NCBI RefSeq assembly: GCF_020382885.2
Contig: NC_058499.1
Location: 6,557,872-6,621,871, forward strand
Direction: 5' to 3'
Source of the DNA: Scatophagus argus
Taxonomy: Eukaryota > Chordata > Actinopteri > Scatophagidae
DNA: 64,000 nt
The notes beneath the pieces were generated by a model. That model searched no databases. It was given only the letters and a program-made list of their open reading frames with translations, and was not told the origin of the DNA. The translations under genes and the position numbers were made by a program. Of this stretch, positions 21,362 through 59,350 are shown in pieces (positions within the stretch are counted from its first letter, which is position 1; every line of letters starts with the position of its first letter).

Positions 21362-24049
21362 CGCGCGTAATGTAAATCAGACCATGTTAAATGACAATCT
21401 CGATAAAGCTCCGACATATCTGGGAAGCTGATTGCTTGGAGCTGACAGGCGTGAAGTGGTGCCAGCGGTCTGGTTTTACTGGTGCCAGTACAGGTGTGTC
21501 ACATCTACGCACCTGAAGAGGTGGAGACCCAACCGTGCGTATGGTGTCCCAGTTGTACCAAGGCAGTCAAATAGATGCGTATGAGCAACATAAGACGCTC
21601 CTTTTCTGCTTTTTGACAGAATGCCACCAGAAACTTTGAAACTGCAATAATAAATACAAGTTAAAATACAAATATTTATTTACTTTTTCTGAGCACTTTA
21701 AGGATTTCTTGTCTAAATCCGATGGGAAAATTGAAATTGAAGGTTGAAAATATCAGTTGATAAGAAGACTTGCTCAAGTCAGACAAAAATCTTCTAATCT
21801 TTGTGAACACCACCAGTGGGCTCTGTGGTAGATAAAAACATGATGAAGTGCCCTCTGTGGTGTCCGATAAGCTAGAAAATGGCCTCCATAGGCCTGTAAA
21901 ATGGTTAAATAGTTAATAGTTATCACAGAGGTGGTGGAGTAGTTCTAACTTCAAATCTGAGTCACTCAATAAAACACTAATTCTTAACCTGTACTTGTAA
22001 CTAAAGGCTTGACTTGCTGTGCCCCGGTGCCCCCTCAATGTCTGCCCCTGCAAAACATTTACATCCAGTGACATGTATTTGGGTCATCTCTGTGAGGTTT
22101 TTAAAAGCTGTTTGTGGTGTCATTCGATTGGTTTTCCTGTTATTTTTTCCATCCCTGAGTATGTTTGGGATAAGGTGGTTATTTTTTTCAGATTTTGTTT
22201 TTTTTTTAGAAACTAAATCTCGCTAAAATCTAATTAGACTGCACGCATCAATATTCAAACCTTTGAATTCTCCTGTTGACAGGGTTTAGATGAATGCCCA
22301 CAGTGCGTTTATTACTTCACTTCATAGCACTCACTGGAAAGTAAATCTTGCTCTCGTTTTAACAGGAACTAGGCTGAAAATTCCAGTAACCTCTGTTCTC
22401 TTTGTGTCTGTTTTCAGCAAGGTCAGACATCTGAGAGCGGATTGCCGTAACTGTAGCAATCTGCCTAAATTCTTTCAGATGGGATTATCATAATAAGCCG
22501 TTTGCCCCCTGGTTTTGGATTTGCTGCACCTGTTAGGCTGTTTTTCTCATCTTTTGTGACGGCTCTCCATCACAGTGCCACACTCTCAGTTTACAATTGG
22601 GAGCTGAAAGTGCATTTTTGGGAAAAGAGCTTATGGAAGCTGCAATTTAGTGGGAAACTATTCTGTAAAAATGGTTTGAAATCAGTAGGACCGATCTAAT
22701 AGAGAGGATGCCATTGTTTTTAACCAGACTTATCTGACAAAAAAGGCAGAGCCAGATTTCATGTGTTAACCTCTTCAAAGCTGATATTCTCTCTTTTCAT
22801 TACCAAAAAGATATACAATATGTCCATAAATCTTTACTGTATACAATACTGATCCTACCAGACTGATGTTATAGTGACTTAGAGAAGCAGATAATCAGAC
22901 TTGTCAGTAAAGTATCAGGCCTGTGCTTGAGTTGGATTTTTTTTTTCTTTCCACAGCAGTGGGAACTTCATGCAAAAATACATTGTTTGAGAGCACTCAA
23001 GTCAATTTGCTGAAAGTGATGTGGATAGGAAAAGTGTAATGATGTCTCACCGCCACCAGAGGGTAATAGTCACTTCCATTAAACAATCGCTGAGACCCAA
23101 CACCATACTAGGCTACACACTGATGTACTATACTTACTTTAATACTTTTGCATTAAAGTTATCAACGTACTTTTGTACTATGACTTATTAAAATGATATG
23201 CACAGATGGATGTCAATCATAGTGCCAGTTTAGGACAACAATGCCAACTCAGCTTCTCAAAGAGAAAGCAAACTTGCAAGAGACATTTTCCACTATATTT
23301 TGTATAGTCTGAAAAACTTTGTATCAGAGAAATTCACGTTTTCTGATATCTTCCTGGAGCTGCATCACCACCAACCAAAACTAGTTTTAATGTTTTGCAG
23401 CTGCAAGCAGCCAATGGCACCATTCTGCACAGAATGCAACAAGCTCAGCAACAGCGGAGTTAAGTAAGAAACACTTGTATTTTCATCTGACACTTCAGGG
23501 CAAGTTACAGTTACAGACAAACTCTGTAATCGGCTTACAGATCTTAAATCTGGTTCAAGTTAGCAGTGTTATTGTGTGCCTTTTGTTGTAGTCAGATCAT
23601 TTTCAATCAAAAACAGTAAGACAATACAAGAAACATTTAACATTAAACATCAAACAAAGTGAATACAATAGCGCTTTTCAATCATTTTAGCCAATTAGAC
23701 ATGATGACGTGGCTCTGTTCATAATTACTCAAATGCTCAAATAACACAAAAGATTGGCACCAGAAACAGTGATATTTAATGGATGTGCAAAGGAGGGATT
23801 CTCCATCTACTTTTATTTTTCTCCCCATTATTATTCATATTTAAGTCACTAGGTGGCACCCTGAGGCAGCCAAACTGCTTTGTGGCAAACATCCCCTGCA
23901 CATGCACATGTAAAAGAATCTAAATTAAAAACAAGCACTAGTAAAATGAGATGAAAAACACCACCAATGACAACTTTCTCATGCAGGTCTTGTTGGCTAG
24001 GTTTGGCTCCTTTGGTATAAAGACCACAGTGTATCATGGTCCTCTTCTT
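21362..24049. other. Intergenic region upstream of mansc4 and downstream of tead4
   Basis: About 2.7 kb between two minus-strand genes in tandem. It should hold the mansc4 promoter at its left end. Small open frames (for example 22014-22226 and 22502-22699) have no recognisable protein character. No clear repeat family was identified. Confidence 0.5.
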
Positions 24050-24287
24050 TTTATTTCTTTTTTTTTTTCTTTGCCACTTTTCCACACAAAGCCTGTTTCA
24101 GCTTCCACAATCCCAAAATCCAACTCTTCCTCAGCAGTAGTTTTCCTGGACATGCTAACAAAACGTGCTTCTCTGGGCTCCTGACTGGCTTTAAGCTTAC
24201 GGAAGAAGTAGTCCATCGTTTGATGTTGTTGCTCACTGAGGTGCTACAATGGGTCTAGAGCAGGTAAGTTCCAACTGTGTGAGCGCG
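24050..24287 (-). terminator. tead4: tead4 3' UTR and probable poly(A) signal
   Basis: On the minus strand an AATAAA (plus 24050-24055) lies about 235 bases after the tead4 stop, next to an A-rich run. A longer 3' UTR ending further left cannot be excluded. Confidence 0.5.
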
Positions 24288-49575
<25,288 letters not shown>

Positions 49576-50505
49576 AGCAGAGGGTGGGGGAGTCTGGGTT
49601 GGTGGTGATGAAGGCAGGAAGGCTGTAGGGAGAGAGAGCCTTCCTGTATGAAATCCACAGATGTGATGGTAGTCTGGATATGGCAGGGCAGTCCTGAGAA
49701 AGCAAGAAAAGACAGGATAAAATTAACACGAGGGGATGTTTTTCAAATCCATTTATTCAAGTAACATTTTGCAAGGACTTTACAGTTTGTGAATAAATCA
49801 GTGATCAGACGTAACAACAATATTATTTCTGCCAAGTGCAAACCAGAGAAGAGCATCAAATTCTCACATTAAAGAAGCTTGAAGCAACAAACAAACAATG
49901 AACTGAAATGTAATTTATAATTAATCAGGAAGCTTTAGAAAAAGATTTTTACAGAAACTTTTGATTCAATTACAAAATGTAAGCTCCACAGGAAAGCAGA
50001 AAACATTTGCAGACAACATGATCAGTCAAGTTAAATTAAAACTCACAACTGTCTTCACTGTTAAAGTCTGTAAAATTGAAGCCACTGAGGCCAAGTGACA
50101 TCACGACATCAGTTTCAACTGATGTAGCTGCTACATTAAGACGGTCACATCAAGCACGTAGTGGAGTGAAATACACGATCATATCAGCACAACAGCTGCT
50201 AATCCCGACTTGGAGAGACCATCTCAGATCCTTAATCAGGTTAGAGAAAACAAATAAAACAACACCCAGTGTTGAAACCACAGCCATTTCTACAAGTGAG
50301 GACACACATTAATGTGGGATCACCGTCCTCAGACACACTTAGATACACATGCCAAGGAGGATCATGCCAGGATATTAAGGCCAGGAGGCTTTTTAGGTTG
50401 CCCATTTCTTCACCAGGACCACAGTTGACTGTTTCATTAAACTTAGAGATCCTCAGCAGAAATTCTAATCAATGTGTGAAATTCTAATCAGTGTTTCCTC
50501 ATTGT

Positions 50506-50533
50506 TGTGTGTGTGTGTGTGTGGGGGGGGGGG
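50506..50533. repeat. (GT)n followed by a G run
   Basis: GT repeat passing into a run of more than nine G. Confidence 0.9.
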
Positions 50534-50937
50534 GTATCACAATAACCAGACGGTACATCACCTCTTTGAAAGAAGGCCAGCGATGGCATGATGATGTTCG
50601 ACTTGCGAAACATCTGTCAACAGATTCATATCCTGTTTTCTCTACATACCGATTTGTTTACAATGTGCACTCAGTGCTCATACATTTGGGTGAAGTGTAT
50701 GACACAGATGTGGGCTCCACCTCTTCCTCTCGGCGGACATGTCACAGAAAAATGGAAACGGATGGTGGGACGCGGCGAAGAGAGAAAAACTCCCAAACTC
50801 ATGAGTCAATACAAACAGAGCTTTTTGTTTGTCATTGGCTGTTTTCCTACCACCATGAAACTAAGAGGCCTTCGTGTCCATTTATGGTGACAAAAAGAAA
50901 AGCGCTGACCATTACGTCAGCTATAATCCCAAATGTG

Positions 50938-50938
50938 A

Positions 50939-50963
<25 letters not shown>
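50938..50963. repeat. (GT)n microsatellite
   Basis: About 13 GT units. Confidence 0.9.
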
Positions 50964-50970
<7 letters not shown>

Positions 50971-51488
50971 TACGTGTGGAGGCAGTGCAGGGGTCAGAAC
51001 TGTGAGGCTACAGTTGAGAAGTGGTCGTGGTGCTGTGGCGAGTGAGTCAGGGTTGTTGTAGGGAGTGAGCAAAGCTCTCCAGGCAGACCGGTCAACCTCC
51101 CCCGTCACTCTTCCTCTGAGCCCCCTGATGTTCCACAACACTTCCTGCAAAGCGTCCGTCCGGCCAGTCAGCCGCTATCCCCATCTCGTTCTTTCTCAAA
51201 CACGCCGACACAAGTAGAAGCACACAGTAATAAAACCAAGTCATGCCACAAACTCCAACACACTAACATACGGTGAGAAACAGAGCAGACTGGACAAACT
51301 GGAGCTGCATTCACGTCACAGTCTCCATACATATACATGACAGTTATGAACTGATATGAGTAGTAAGTCCATGTATTAATTAGTAAGCGTAAATACTGAT
51401 GGACTGAAGCTGTCACTAACTTATATTTCCTCTTGATAAATAATTAAAGTGTTGTGTCCAAGAAATGTTTTCCTAACAGATTTAAAAG

Positions 51489-51493
<5 letters not shown>

Positions 51494-51528
<35 letters not shown>
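51494..51528. repeat. (TA)n microsatellite
   Basis: About 17 TA units. Confidence 0.95.
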
Positions 51529-51534
<6 letters not shown>

Positions 51535-54500
51535 TTAAAATAAAGTTCTGAATAATGTTGGTTAAATGGAGTGTGAATGATTGATAAAAAAAATTCATGA
51601 AAATAGTTCTTAGTTTTAGAAACTAAAGAAAGAACTAAGTTTCTTCAATTAATCAAGGGACAGAAAAATAGTGAGCAAATGCTTTGATAATTGATTAGGG
51701 CTTATTATATTTATGTTGATTTCTGAGCAAAAATACCAGCCTGTAAATTCTGAATATTCAGCAGTTTTCTTGGATAGACCAAAAAAAAATATAGATCTTT
51801 GGGATTTGGGATCGTTGGTTAGACAAAACATTTAGGCTTCACCATAAAATAAGATGATATTCTCAGATATTCTACAGAGTGTACAGTTAATCCATTTGTT
51901 TAAAATAGCAATCAACAGATCAATCAATAAAATAATATTGAAAATAATATTCAGCTGCAGCCCTGGTAATTTTCTCCATTAACTGGTGCACAATATGAAC
52001 TGAAGAATCTAACCTTTGATGGCTCAGATTTTCTTTTAGAGTCACACCGAGTTCAGACACACTGAAGTGAGTGCGACATTGTACATAATCAACTAGTTAA
52101 CAGGTCTTCTCTTGTGAGGTTGTGAAGGTTTCAGTAACTGATCGCTTTTGCAGCTTAAGTTTAAAAAAAAAAAAAAAAGGAATTGTAGATTAGTTAATAG
52201 TAAACAAAAAAAATCACTGAAAAGATAAAAAAAAAATCTAATTAAAGAAGCAAAAGCAAACCGCTTAAAGTTATGACTTGACTCATAGGGCTGCTCAGCT
52301 TCAGCACTTAACTAATCTGTACGCAACTTTTCTGAATCAAATCATGCACATAAAAACTCAAATTAGATCAAAATCTTTCTGCTGCACAACCCAGTAATCT
52401 TCCCCTAATCTTGATCACGAGCCGACCGGCTACTCAACACTGAGGCAACGGCTTCATTAAAATCACGACTTTCGGAAATACATCGTAAAACATAACTCAA
52501 ATATACTGAAACAATTTGTGACTGCAGCTCCAGCTTGGGGCCACTGTGGGTCACAGTGAGTTTTGTGGAGGCCATAAACCATTAGTGTGCTGGTTGGTGC
52601 CTCAAGTGTCCAAGAGGTTAATTAACCTAATGCCTTAAAACAACCACCTAGTCCCCCCCATCATATCTCTCTCTCTCTCTCTGTCTGTCTCACCCGTCCA
52701 GCCCAGTCCCTCACCCACCCCGAGTGAGGCCCCTCTTCCCTGGATCCGCTCAACGGGATAATCCCCCAGCTGGTGCTGTGGTCAGGGGGCCACGTAACCC
52801 TTCCAACTGCCTCCCACCCCTTAACACGCCTGCACACACATATCAACTGAGACAACACACTGATGGCATCAAATTATGAGGAAAAGAAAAGGAAAAAAAA
52901 ACATCAACAAAGAAGGGACCACACAGTATAAATCATTCACGGGCCATAGATGGTTAAATGTGCACTCATAGAAACTATCCAAGCAGGTTCACATGCAGGG
53001 AGGAAACACAAAGTCAAGCCAAGCCTCCATACGCACACCGACACACACCCAAACAGAGGCAAAGAGCACAAGAAGCTGCAGGTAGCCAAGCCTCGGTTCA
53101 CCTTTGCCCTGAATTGTCCAGTGCCAGCCGGGTCAGCGGATAGCTGAACTACAAGGGGCTCTGAGCGCTGAACTCATTACTCTGTGTTGGGCCTATTGTA
53201 TATTTTATAACAGCATTGCTCTATGGATGGCAATATTGCCCGGCTTGTCCACCACTGTGGTCCAGACTAAAAACAGCTCAGTGGCTATAGAAAGGATTTC
53301 CAAGTTTTGTATTGGCATTCATGGCCCCCAAAGGATGACAAGAAATTTGATTGTGATTTGGTGACACTTTCCTTCAGTGCCACCTGCAGGTTGTGTGGAA
53401 CGGCTCAACAACTAACGCAATGACTTTATATGTGAAATTCATCTTTTCCCTCTGATTATTTACACACACACGCGGTGATCTATGAATCTTTCAGACAGCA
53501 ACGACATCAGGACAAGTTTCACTCCAACACTTCGGTTTATGACCAAGCAAATGTGAACAAGCTAAAACAATAAACCAAGTTGGCAATCGTGATGAACATT
53601 ATGTCTAAACATTAGCATGTTAGCATAGTTACATTATAAATGTAAGCACTGTAAACTCAGTCAGAGCCTACAGCTCAGAGGTGCCGGCAGCACCGCAAAC
53701 TTTGCGACTAGGTCCAAAGTTACCGCTGTCATTATCAGTAATCAATAGGAAAAAGTGCAAAAGGTACAGTAGTGCAGATCAATATAATAATTTAAAGGTG
53801 AACAAAAACTTAATGATCTTTAAGTTTGTGTTTGTCTGAGGTCCTCACAAGCTCCAGAAAACTACAGTGCCTGCTCCCAATCGAACACTGTACAAATGTC
53901 TGAGCTTGTATTTGGCTGTGTTTGGGTGAGTGTGAGTGTGTGTGTCTACTCAACTGGTCACAATCTCCACTAATCACGGCAGGAATGTAAAAGCAGGAAA
54001 CAGTGTGAAAATAAGGCAGCAGTATAGGATCAGGCTACGCCATGGAAAGTTGCAGTGAGAGTTGGTGAAGATAAACTGCTTTGGTTTGTTGGGTTTTTGC
54101 TAAGAGCACACCGAGTCCCACTGGACTGCATGAGTGGGAGTCTCCAAGCTGTGGGTACAACACACATCCATATCCAAACCCCCTAAAAAGCAAGCTATAA
54201 AACAGCATGACTGTAGACATTGATTAATCTGCAAGCTATTCTGTCAATGAATAAACTGATCCTTAAAAATCGATATTTTTACATTAAGAACTTATTCATC
54301 GACAATGAAAACGCGTTGCTTGCAGTGATGAACTGATCGCCACTCTGTGCAGCTCACCTCAGCATGCTGTTTCTTATCATTAATCCATTCTGACGTTGTT
54401 GTTAGTTGGCATTTTCAAATTCCCAACTGTCCCGTAACGACGACGAAGCGTCGACCGATTCCATTCGATGTTACGTCTTGACACTCTGAGCTCTGCAGCA

Positions 54501-54935
54501 CCAGGAACCTCATGAAACACAAACTCAAGGTAATCTGAAGCAGTGCAGGTAATGTTGCATTATTGATTAGTTAACTGAGAAAATAATAATCAACAATGAA
54601 GATAATCTGTGTGACTGCTGTCAGAGTGGCGCAGCGAGTGGCTAAAAAGCCAAACATTTCTCTCAAAGAGTCGGTAGTGACCAAAGCAGAGCTAAAAGTG
54701 GCCAGAAACACACAACTTAAAACAAATTCCTACAGGATGTGTAAATAGATGCTTACAAGTTCCCCGTGATCAACTTACATATTAAATATGTCGAGCTGAA
54801 ATATTCTGTCACCACTAGGCACATCCCTCAGCCCCAACTTCATATCTAATGGCATCCAGAGAGGACAGAAGGGTCGCCGCAGATAATCTGACAGAAAGAT
54901 TCATCGGATGAGCTGGAATCAATGAACAACACAGT

Positions 54936-54967
<32 letters not shown>
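54936..54967. repeat. (CA)n microsatellite
   Basis: First of a cluster of CA-type repeats extending to about 55740. Confidence 0.95.
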
Positions 54968-54973
<6 letters not shown>

Positions 54974-55162
54974 AGCTGTGGGTGCAGAGCACACTCGGTA
55001 GAAGGGGAGGGGGGGTGCAAATAGTCTTTGTTCTACAAGGCTCATATCTGAGGCATTATTCGCTTCTCTCGTGCGAGCGGAGGAGGAATGATCGCTATGT
55101 GGGATGAGTACAGTGGAAAAAAAACTCCTCCGCTGTGGAGTGGACCTGTCTCAGGGCAAATC

Positions 55163-55212
55163 CACACACACACACACACACACACACAGACAGACAGACA
55201 GACACACACACA
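55163..55212. repeat. (CA)n(CAGA)n(CA)n compound microsatellite
   Basis: CA units, then several CAGA units, then CA again. A further CA array lies at 55374-55410, and CA-rich stretches continue to about 55740. Confidence 0.95.
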
Positions 55213-58200
55213 AGGTTGAAGCACAAAGTGTCCTGCTTGCTCACACACCTTTTCATATGTTTTTTTTTTTTTTTTTACACCTCCCTTCTTACTTGTCCCA
55301 CTCATTCACCCACACAAACACAAAGCCAAACATCCACCTCTAGGCCCAGTCACACGCACCCACACTTCAGCCCACACACACACACACACACTCACACGCA
55401 CACACACACTGAGTTACTGCCGCTCAAACAACATAACCTTTGAGTTCACATTACAATACAGCTCATCTGTCTGAGACAATAGTGATCCCAAAGCCTTGAA
55501 AACAAAAAGGGTCAAGGCCTGGAAAAAAGCCCAAACTCCTCTGCCTGTCAAACACTTCAGAGGAGGCTTTGACGAGTGTGTGTGCCACCCCTCCCCCCTG
55601 CCCGTCACACTGTCACCCCGCTCCATTCCACCTGTTGCCCCTCTGGAAAACACTCCCCTCAGCTGCCCTGCGGGACACCTTTACACACACACGCACACAC
55701 CCCCCCCACCTCAACACCTACACACACACACACACAACACCTGCTCCTTCGCACACAGACACATACCCAGTGATAGCAACATTGAACTAATTTTCACTCA
55801 CGCTCCGACTTTTCAGCAGTGCAAAGAGGATCTAATGAAATGCACCCTACAACTCAAACAGTCACACACCGACACAACAGTCACACAACAACACACAGTG
55901 GGATTTTAAATATTTCTGCCAAATATTCACTGGTTTCAGGCAGAGAAGGTTTGCTGGTTGTTTGGATTTTGGTTATATGTGCAAAACTGTGCTGCATTTC
56001 CCGTGTCACTTGAATGCATCACAATGACATTTTTTTTCCTCCTTTCTCTCACATTTTATGGACCAAACTGTCCACCCATCAATTGATAAAATGAACAACC
56101 CAATAACTGAAAATAAAAACAATCTCCAGCAGCCTGTCTGTAGTCTACTTTGCGGTTTTTTTTTTGTTTTTGGTCTTAAACACATCTGAGCCGCCTTATC
56201 AGGGTAACCACATCACTCTGGAAATTACGACACACACAGCCTTCTAAAACCTCATTTTAAAGCAATCCCAACACAATAGGGCTGGATGAGAGCTGAAAAC
56301 CTGTAGTAAAAATTCAAGCTTATTAACACCAGTATATATCAACATTTAAAGGTTTTCTTACAGCCATTGGGTTTGTAATTTTCTAATCCTGCTTTTGAAG
56401 TAACCTGCATGAAGGAGTTTATAGACTCAGACACTTCATATCATCACTCATTTCCAGTCTTGGAGGAAGTATTCTAAGACTGCCACTGTTTTCATCATCA
56501 ATTAAACCGCTGATTATTTACAACATGTATCAATTAATCGTTTAGTCTATAACGTGACAAAAACATTGAGAAAAAAATTTCGTTCCCAAGCCTGAAGTGA
56601 CATCTTCAAGCTGCTTCTTTTGTCCAAACAAAACAGTGATAAATGACAAAGAAAAACAGCTGAATTCTGGCATTTAAGGAGCTGGAACCTGTAAATGTTT
56701 GACTTTCTTTGTTTGAAAAGTGACAAGAGAGCTGGCAACACATTTTATTTTGATTGACAAATCAGTTAATCATCTAACTGTGGCAGCTTTAAAGTATCCA
56801 GACCTTTAAGTTAAGAGCAGCAGTAACAAAAAAAGGTGAAACTTCTGTGCCACACAGAAAGTCCTGTACTTATGTGAAAACACAGGCCTGTTATCAAAAG
56901 TCAAAGTACTCATTATGCAGCAGAACGACCCTGCTCAGTGTTTTACTGCTTTATATTATAATAATTGATTGTTGTTGTTGTTGATGCACACCAGTGTCAG
57001 CAGAATTTTGACAGTGTGGTTGTTCGGGGTGGAGCTCATTTAACTCCTCTGTGCGAGTGATAGATTCAGCGAGAACAACACATCATATTTTACAAACTGA
57101 TTTGATGTTTCTTATGAAAGATCTCAAGCTGAAAAGTAACGTTTCTAAATACAGGAGGCACGTAAAAGTAGTGCAGTGGAAAGCACAATATTTTCCCTCT
57201 GAGATGTTGTGGAAACAAAACCTGGAACGTGTACTGCAGCACCGAACAAGAGTTTGGAGTTGATTCTGTGTGCAGATGAATGCACTTATTGTAAGTCACT
57301 GAGGACAAATGTGATATAATGTGGAGTACTGCAGTATTAGTTGTGGGCGCGCACAGAAGAGGCTTTTAGACGATTACATTCAGAACAATTTAAAAGCCTT
57401 ACATACATACATGGTATTTCAATACCATCACAAACCAGGATAGATTCAACTCATGATGTCCAGATTGGAGAGTAACTAAGTACATATAAGTACTGTGCTT
57501 AAGGCTTAGAAGTACTTGTACATTTAGTGGAGTATTTCCATATCTTCCTACTGTGTTTATATTGGCACAAATCAAATCACGCAAAGTCAGAAAATATGAA
57601 ACATTGAGCTAAACAAAATTTATACTTTTAATTGGTTCCCCTTCAGCTACCATATCAAATAACTAATAATCAAATAATATATTATATAGAGCGTTTTCAA
57701 TGTAGCCTACAGTTCAGTTCATTGTTACTTGCACTTTTTTCAGTATCGTACCTTACTTCTTCTCCTGGCTGCTCCTTTATACTTCTAACGGCAGCATATT
57801 TCAGAGGGAACTGCATTTTTTAATGTACTTTATCCGAGTTGTAGTAAACATTTTGAAAACATAATAATCACACATGTAAAAAAGCAAGAATCAGCCTGAT
57901 CAGCCACCTCGGCCAACGACGACATGAACATGCTGCTTGGATGCCAGTGTTTCAGTAACAAACAGTCTAAAATAACATCTGACAGAGACCTTTTACCTTT
58001 ACTGATGCGTTTTGAATTCCTACTTTTAATTCCTGAATTTAACTTGCAGCCCTCTTCCGGCGCTGTATGCTGTAACAGTGCTTTTTTTGTTTGTTTGTTT
58101 TTTTACACCGTGGTATTATTATTTTCTTTAAAATTTTTAATCAGGTAAAAAAAAAAAAAGATCTGAATATTTCCTTTTTCCGCGAGTCATTAAACTACAT

Positions 58201-58245
58201 GTGCCTTAATGATGTAAAACACAATTAAATCAGGGCCCGGACTGG

Positions 58246-58270
58246 AACAACAACAACAACAACAACAACA
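58246..58270. repeat. (AAC)n microsatellite
   Basis: Eight AAC units in the presumed tead4 intron 1. Confidence 0.95.
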
Positions 58271-58603
58271 GGCACACCGCCGCTGTGTCGAGACACTTCA
58301 GTCTGCTCACACTTGTTGACAGAAGAGGGGAAAAAAAGATAACTGACTAAAAACGTGCGGGTTAATAAACAGACAGTTTGATTTCCCGGCTGTGAAACTT
58401 TAGCCCGACAGGCGCTAATGTTTGACTGCACGGCTGTGACGTTATTCCCCTCAGAAAACAGAAAAAGTTCCGGCTGAAGCACAGGAAGTCAAACCACACG
58501 CATACACACACACACTCACTCACACTCACACACACACTCTCCAGCAGTGGAATTAAAGGGGGGAAAAATGCAGGAATCTAAGCGAAGAAATGTGAGATAT
58601 TTA

Positions 58604-58610
58604 AGGAATG
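58604..58610 (-). promoter_or_regulatory. M-CAT (TEAD-binding) word
   Basis: AGGAATG on the plus strand reads CATTCCT on the minus strand, the classical M-CAT consensus, about 200 bases inside the presumed tead4 intron 1. A seven-base word also occurs by chance. Confidence 0.3.
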
Positions 58611-58806
58611 TTATCTCCGACAGCGAGTGATTGAGGGAGGAAAAGCGCGGTGAAAATGCTGACTTCACATCCACAATATTCAACAAACTGAAAGTTTACA
58701 CTCCGACTGAAGACGCAGTTAGGCTGCAAATCTGAACACGAGAGCGACACCTTTGAAACAATATATAGATAAGAATAATAATAATAAAACACTTGTAGGA
58801 GCTTAC

Positions 58807-58900
58807 CTGGTGAGGCTCTAATAGCAGGCAGGCAGGCAGGCAGGTGGAGCAATATTAGACTTTTTTTTTAAATGAACATGTGAGGGTTTCTCTCTCTCTC
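58807..58900 (-). other. tead4: Proposed non-coding first exon of tead4 (3' part; 5' end not determined)
   Basis: CTCACCAG|GTAAGC on the minus strand is a strong donor at 58807. Joined to the acceptor at 49622 it gives a Gly-or-Ala-type split codon (GCC), and the frame upstream is closed by TAA with no ATG in between. A four-codon uORF (ATG to TAA, 58868-58879) lies in the exon. The four-base repeat GGCA is present near 58824-58843. The GC-richer, purine-tract-rich region just upstream supports a promoter here; no transcript was available to confirm it. Confidence 0.45.
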
Positions 58901-59350
58901 CCTCTTTTTTTTTCTTTGTTTTCTGCTGCCTCGTCTCCTTCCCGAAGCCGTTTGTTTGAAGCGAGAGGAGGGCAGGAATTTCAGGAATTAGCCGTGGTAT
59001 GACATGAAGCCTGGAAAAAGCCAGAGAAAAAGACCAAGGGAGGGAAGGAGGGGAGGCGAGGGCAGGGAGGGAGAGGAGGGGAGGGGAGAGGAGGGAGTGG
59101 AGGGGAGGGGAGGGGAGGGAGTGCTGGTCTGACCGGTCAAAACGTAATGACGAAGGGTTTGGGAGGAGGAGGAGGAGGAGGAGGAGGAGGAAGGCTTCAA
59201 AAAGGAAAGGAAAGCAAAGGGAAAGGGTGTGTGTGTGTGTGTGTGAGAGAGAGAGTGTGTGTGTGGAGGGGGGAGAAGTGGGGCGTCCAAAGGAAATCTC
59301 ATCAAGATTAAAAAGAAAAAAAAAATAGTGGAACAGCCTGAGGAAACTGT
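58900..59350 (-). promoter_or_regulatory. tead4: Presumed tead4 promoter region with polypurine/G-quadruplex tract
   Basis: Upstream of the proposed first exon there is a long plus-strand purine tract (59030-59130) with G-runs spaced by single A, a (GGA)n run (59161-59191) and a CRE-like TGACG word near 59150. Such tracts are common at vertebrate CpG-type promoters. Position and role are inferred from the neighbouring donor site. Confidence 0.35.
59161..59191. repeat. (GGA)n microsatellite
   Basis: About ten GGA units in the purine-rich region, followed by AAGG units and a GT repeat at 59227-59244. Confidence 0.95.

Larger units (their letters stand above)
49623..58806 (-). other. tead4: Presumed tead4 intron 1
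   Basis: 9.2 kb between the proposed non-coding exon and the first coding exon. It holds GT repeats (50506-50522, followed by nine-plus Gs, and 50938-50963), a TA repeat (51494-51528), a dense CA/CAGA cluster (54930-55740), an AAC repeat (58246-58270) and an M-CAT word at 58604-58610. No additional exon was recognised, but an alternative first exon cannot be excluded. Confidence 0.5.

Noticed and set aside
50491..51045. 184-codon plus-strand open frame
   Set aside because: Built largely across GT repeats (runs of Val-Cys) with no conserved blocks.
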